From Actinomycetes bacterium (GTDB taxonomy: Bacteria; Actinomycetota; Acidimicrobiia; Acidimicrobiales; Bog-793): DNA of 5,954 nucleotides. The position numbers were made by a program, and so were the translations under genes. Under the pieces are notes generated by a model that made no database searches, was not told the origin of the DNA, and saw only the letters and a list, made by a program, of their open reading frames with translations. The stretch lies in NCBI GenBank assembly GCA_021785095.1, contig JAJYGM010000682.1:1-5954 (forward strand). The letters run 5' to 3'. This document shows positions 5,536 to 5,954 of the stretch, in pieces (position 1 is the stretch's first letter; each line of letters begins with the position of its first letter).

Positions 5536-5954
5536 TACAACTCCAGCGCACGGCCGGCCACGACGAGGAGCACCCGGTCGGCGACGGCGGCCACCGCCTG
5601 GTTCAGGTGCCCGAGGGCGTCGACGAACGCCCGCCCGGCAGCGGAGTGTGGGTGCACGGCCAGCCCGACCTCCTCCGTCACGACGACGGTGCTCTTCGGT
5701 CGCGCCTGGAGAGCAGCCACGAGTGCCTGCTCGTCGACTTCCAGGCCCGGTGCCGAGGCAACCCAGGCGCCGAGGCTGTCGACGAGGGCGACGCCGTCGA
5801 GGCGTGCCAAGAGCGTGGGCAGCTCCGCGCTCGAGCGCACCTCGACAGTGCGCCAGGCCGGCGGACGGCGCGCTCGGTGCACGGCGACGCGGCGCGCCAT
5901 GTCCTCGTCGGTGATCTGCGCCGTCGCGACGTAGGTCATTGCCCCGCCGTCTTG
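5535..5954 (-). CDS. cobU: Adenosylcobinamide kinase/adenosylcobinamide-phosphate guanylyltransferase, C-terminal part (CobU/CobP)
   Basis: A bifunctional cytoplasmic enzyme that phosphorylates adenosylcobinamide and then transfers GMP to give adenosylcobinamide-GDP, the substrate of CobS. Only the C-terminal 139 codons are in the window. The frame runs open through the right edge (residues QDGGA before the internal Met at 5939), so the ATG at 5939 is not the true start, and the N-terminal P-loop (normally G-G-x-R-S-G-K-S) lies outside. Visible parts are MTYVATAQ, then DEDMARRVAVHRARRP followed by AWRTVE, which holds the His equivalent to the guanylylated histidine of CobU. ALVDSLGAWVA, VVVTEEVGLAVHP, GRAFVDALGHLNQAVAA and a final ADRVLLVVAGRALEL follow. 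The usual VSNEVG is TEEVG here, which I believe is a common variant in actinobacteria. It is the first gene seen of the minus-strand operon; any promoter or riboswitch is off the right edge. Confidence 0.93.
   Translation of the reverse strand, partial: QDGGAMTYVATAQITDEDMARRVAVHRARRPPAWRTVEVRSSAELPTLLARLDGVALVDSLGAWVASAPGLEVDEQALVAALQARPKSTVVVTEEVGLAVHPHSAAGRAFVDALGHLNQAVAAVADRVLLVVAGRALEL

Noticed and set aside
3842..5551. 569-aa frame suggesting a CobS-CbiB fusion
   Set aside because: The part upstream of 4825 is a shadow of cobS in another frame; the CbiB motifs begin only after MVTRW at 4825.
5555..5954. Possible cobalamin riboswitch near the start of the B12 operon
   Set aside because: cobU is still coding through the right edge, so the operon leader is not in the window, and no B12-box-like leader was seen in the intergenic DNA present.

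Overview
The window is very GC-rich, tightly packed bacterial DNA. Actinobacterial origin is the best guess, possibly an Acidimicrobiia-like lineage. This rests on the GC content, the GTG starts, the Arg/Ala-rich proteins and the actinobacterial flavour of the cobalamin enzymes; no rRNA or marker gene is present to settle it. Two gene groups converge on a short intergenic gap at about 1796-1906.

Left part, plus strand (1-1795). A 3' scrap of a probable upstream gene ends at 69. Next comes a flavin reductase-like protein (about 87-743), then a luciferase-like (LLM-class) flavin-dependent oxidoreductase (740-1795). The last two overlap by 4 bases. Together they look like a two-component flavin monooxygenase: the reductase supplies reduced flavin and the LLM protein uses it with O2 on an organic substrate. 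The sequence does not reveal the substrate.

Right part, minus strand (5954 down to 1907). This is a cobalamin (vitamin B12) operon, transcribed right to left: cobU (N-terminus beyond the right edge), cobS, cbiB, a compact CobC/CobD-type PLP enzyme, cobA (uroporphyrinogen-III C-methyltransferase), and a 61-residue Cys-containing small ORF of unknown function. Every junction from cobU to cobA is an overlap of 1-7 bases, and the small ORF starts 5 bases after the cobA stop. The PLP enzyme and CbiB cover provision and attachment of the aminopropanol arm. CobU and CobS activate cobinamide and join the nucleotide loop. CobA supplies precorrin-2 at the start of the pathway and can also feed siroheme. 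The rest of corrin-ring synthesis is not in the window.

I saw no tRNA, rRNA, CRISPR array, insertion sequence or riboswitch. A cobalamin riboswitch, if present, would lie upstream of cobU beyond the right edge. I do not see a clearly novel system. The points most worth a second look are the shortened PLP enzyme, the small ORF ending the B12 operon, and the orphan reductase/LLM pair, which is less GC-rich than its neighbours.
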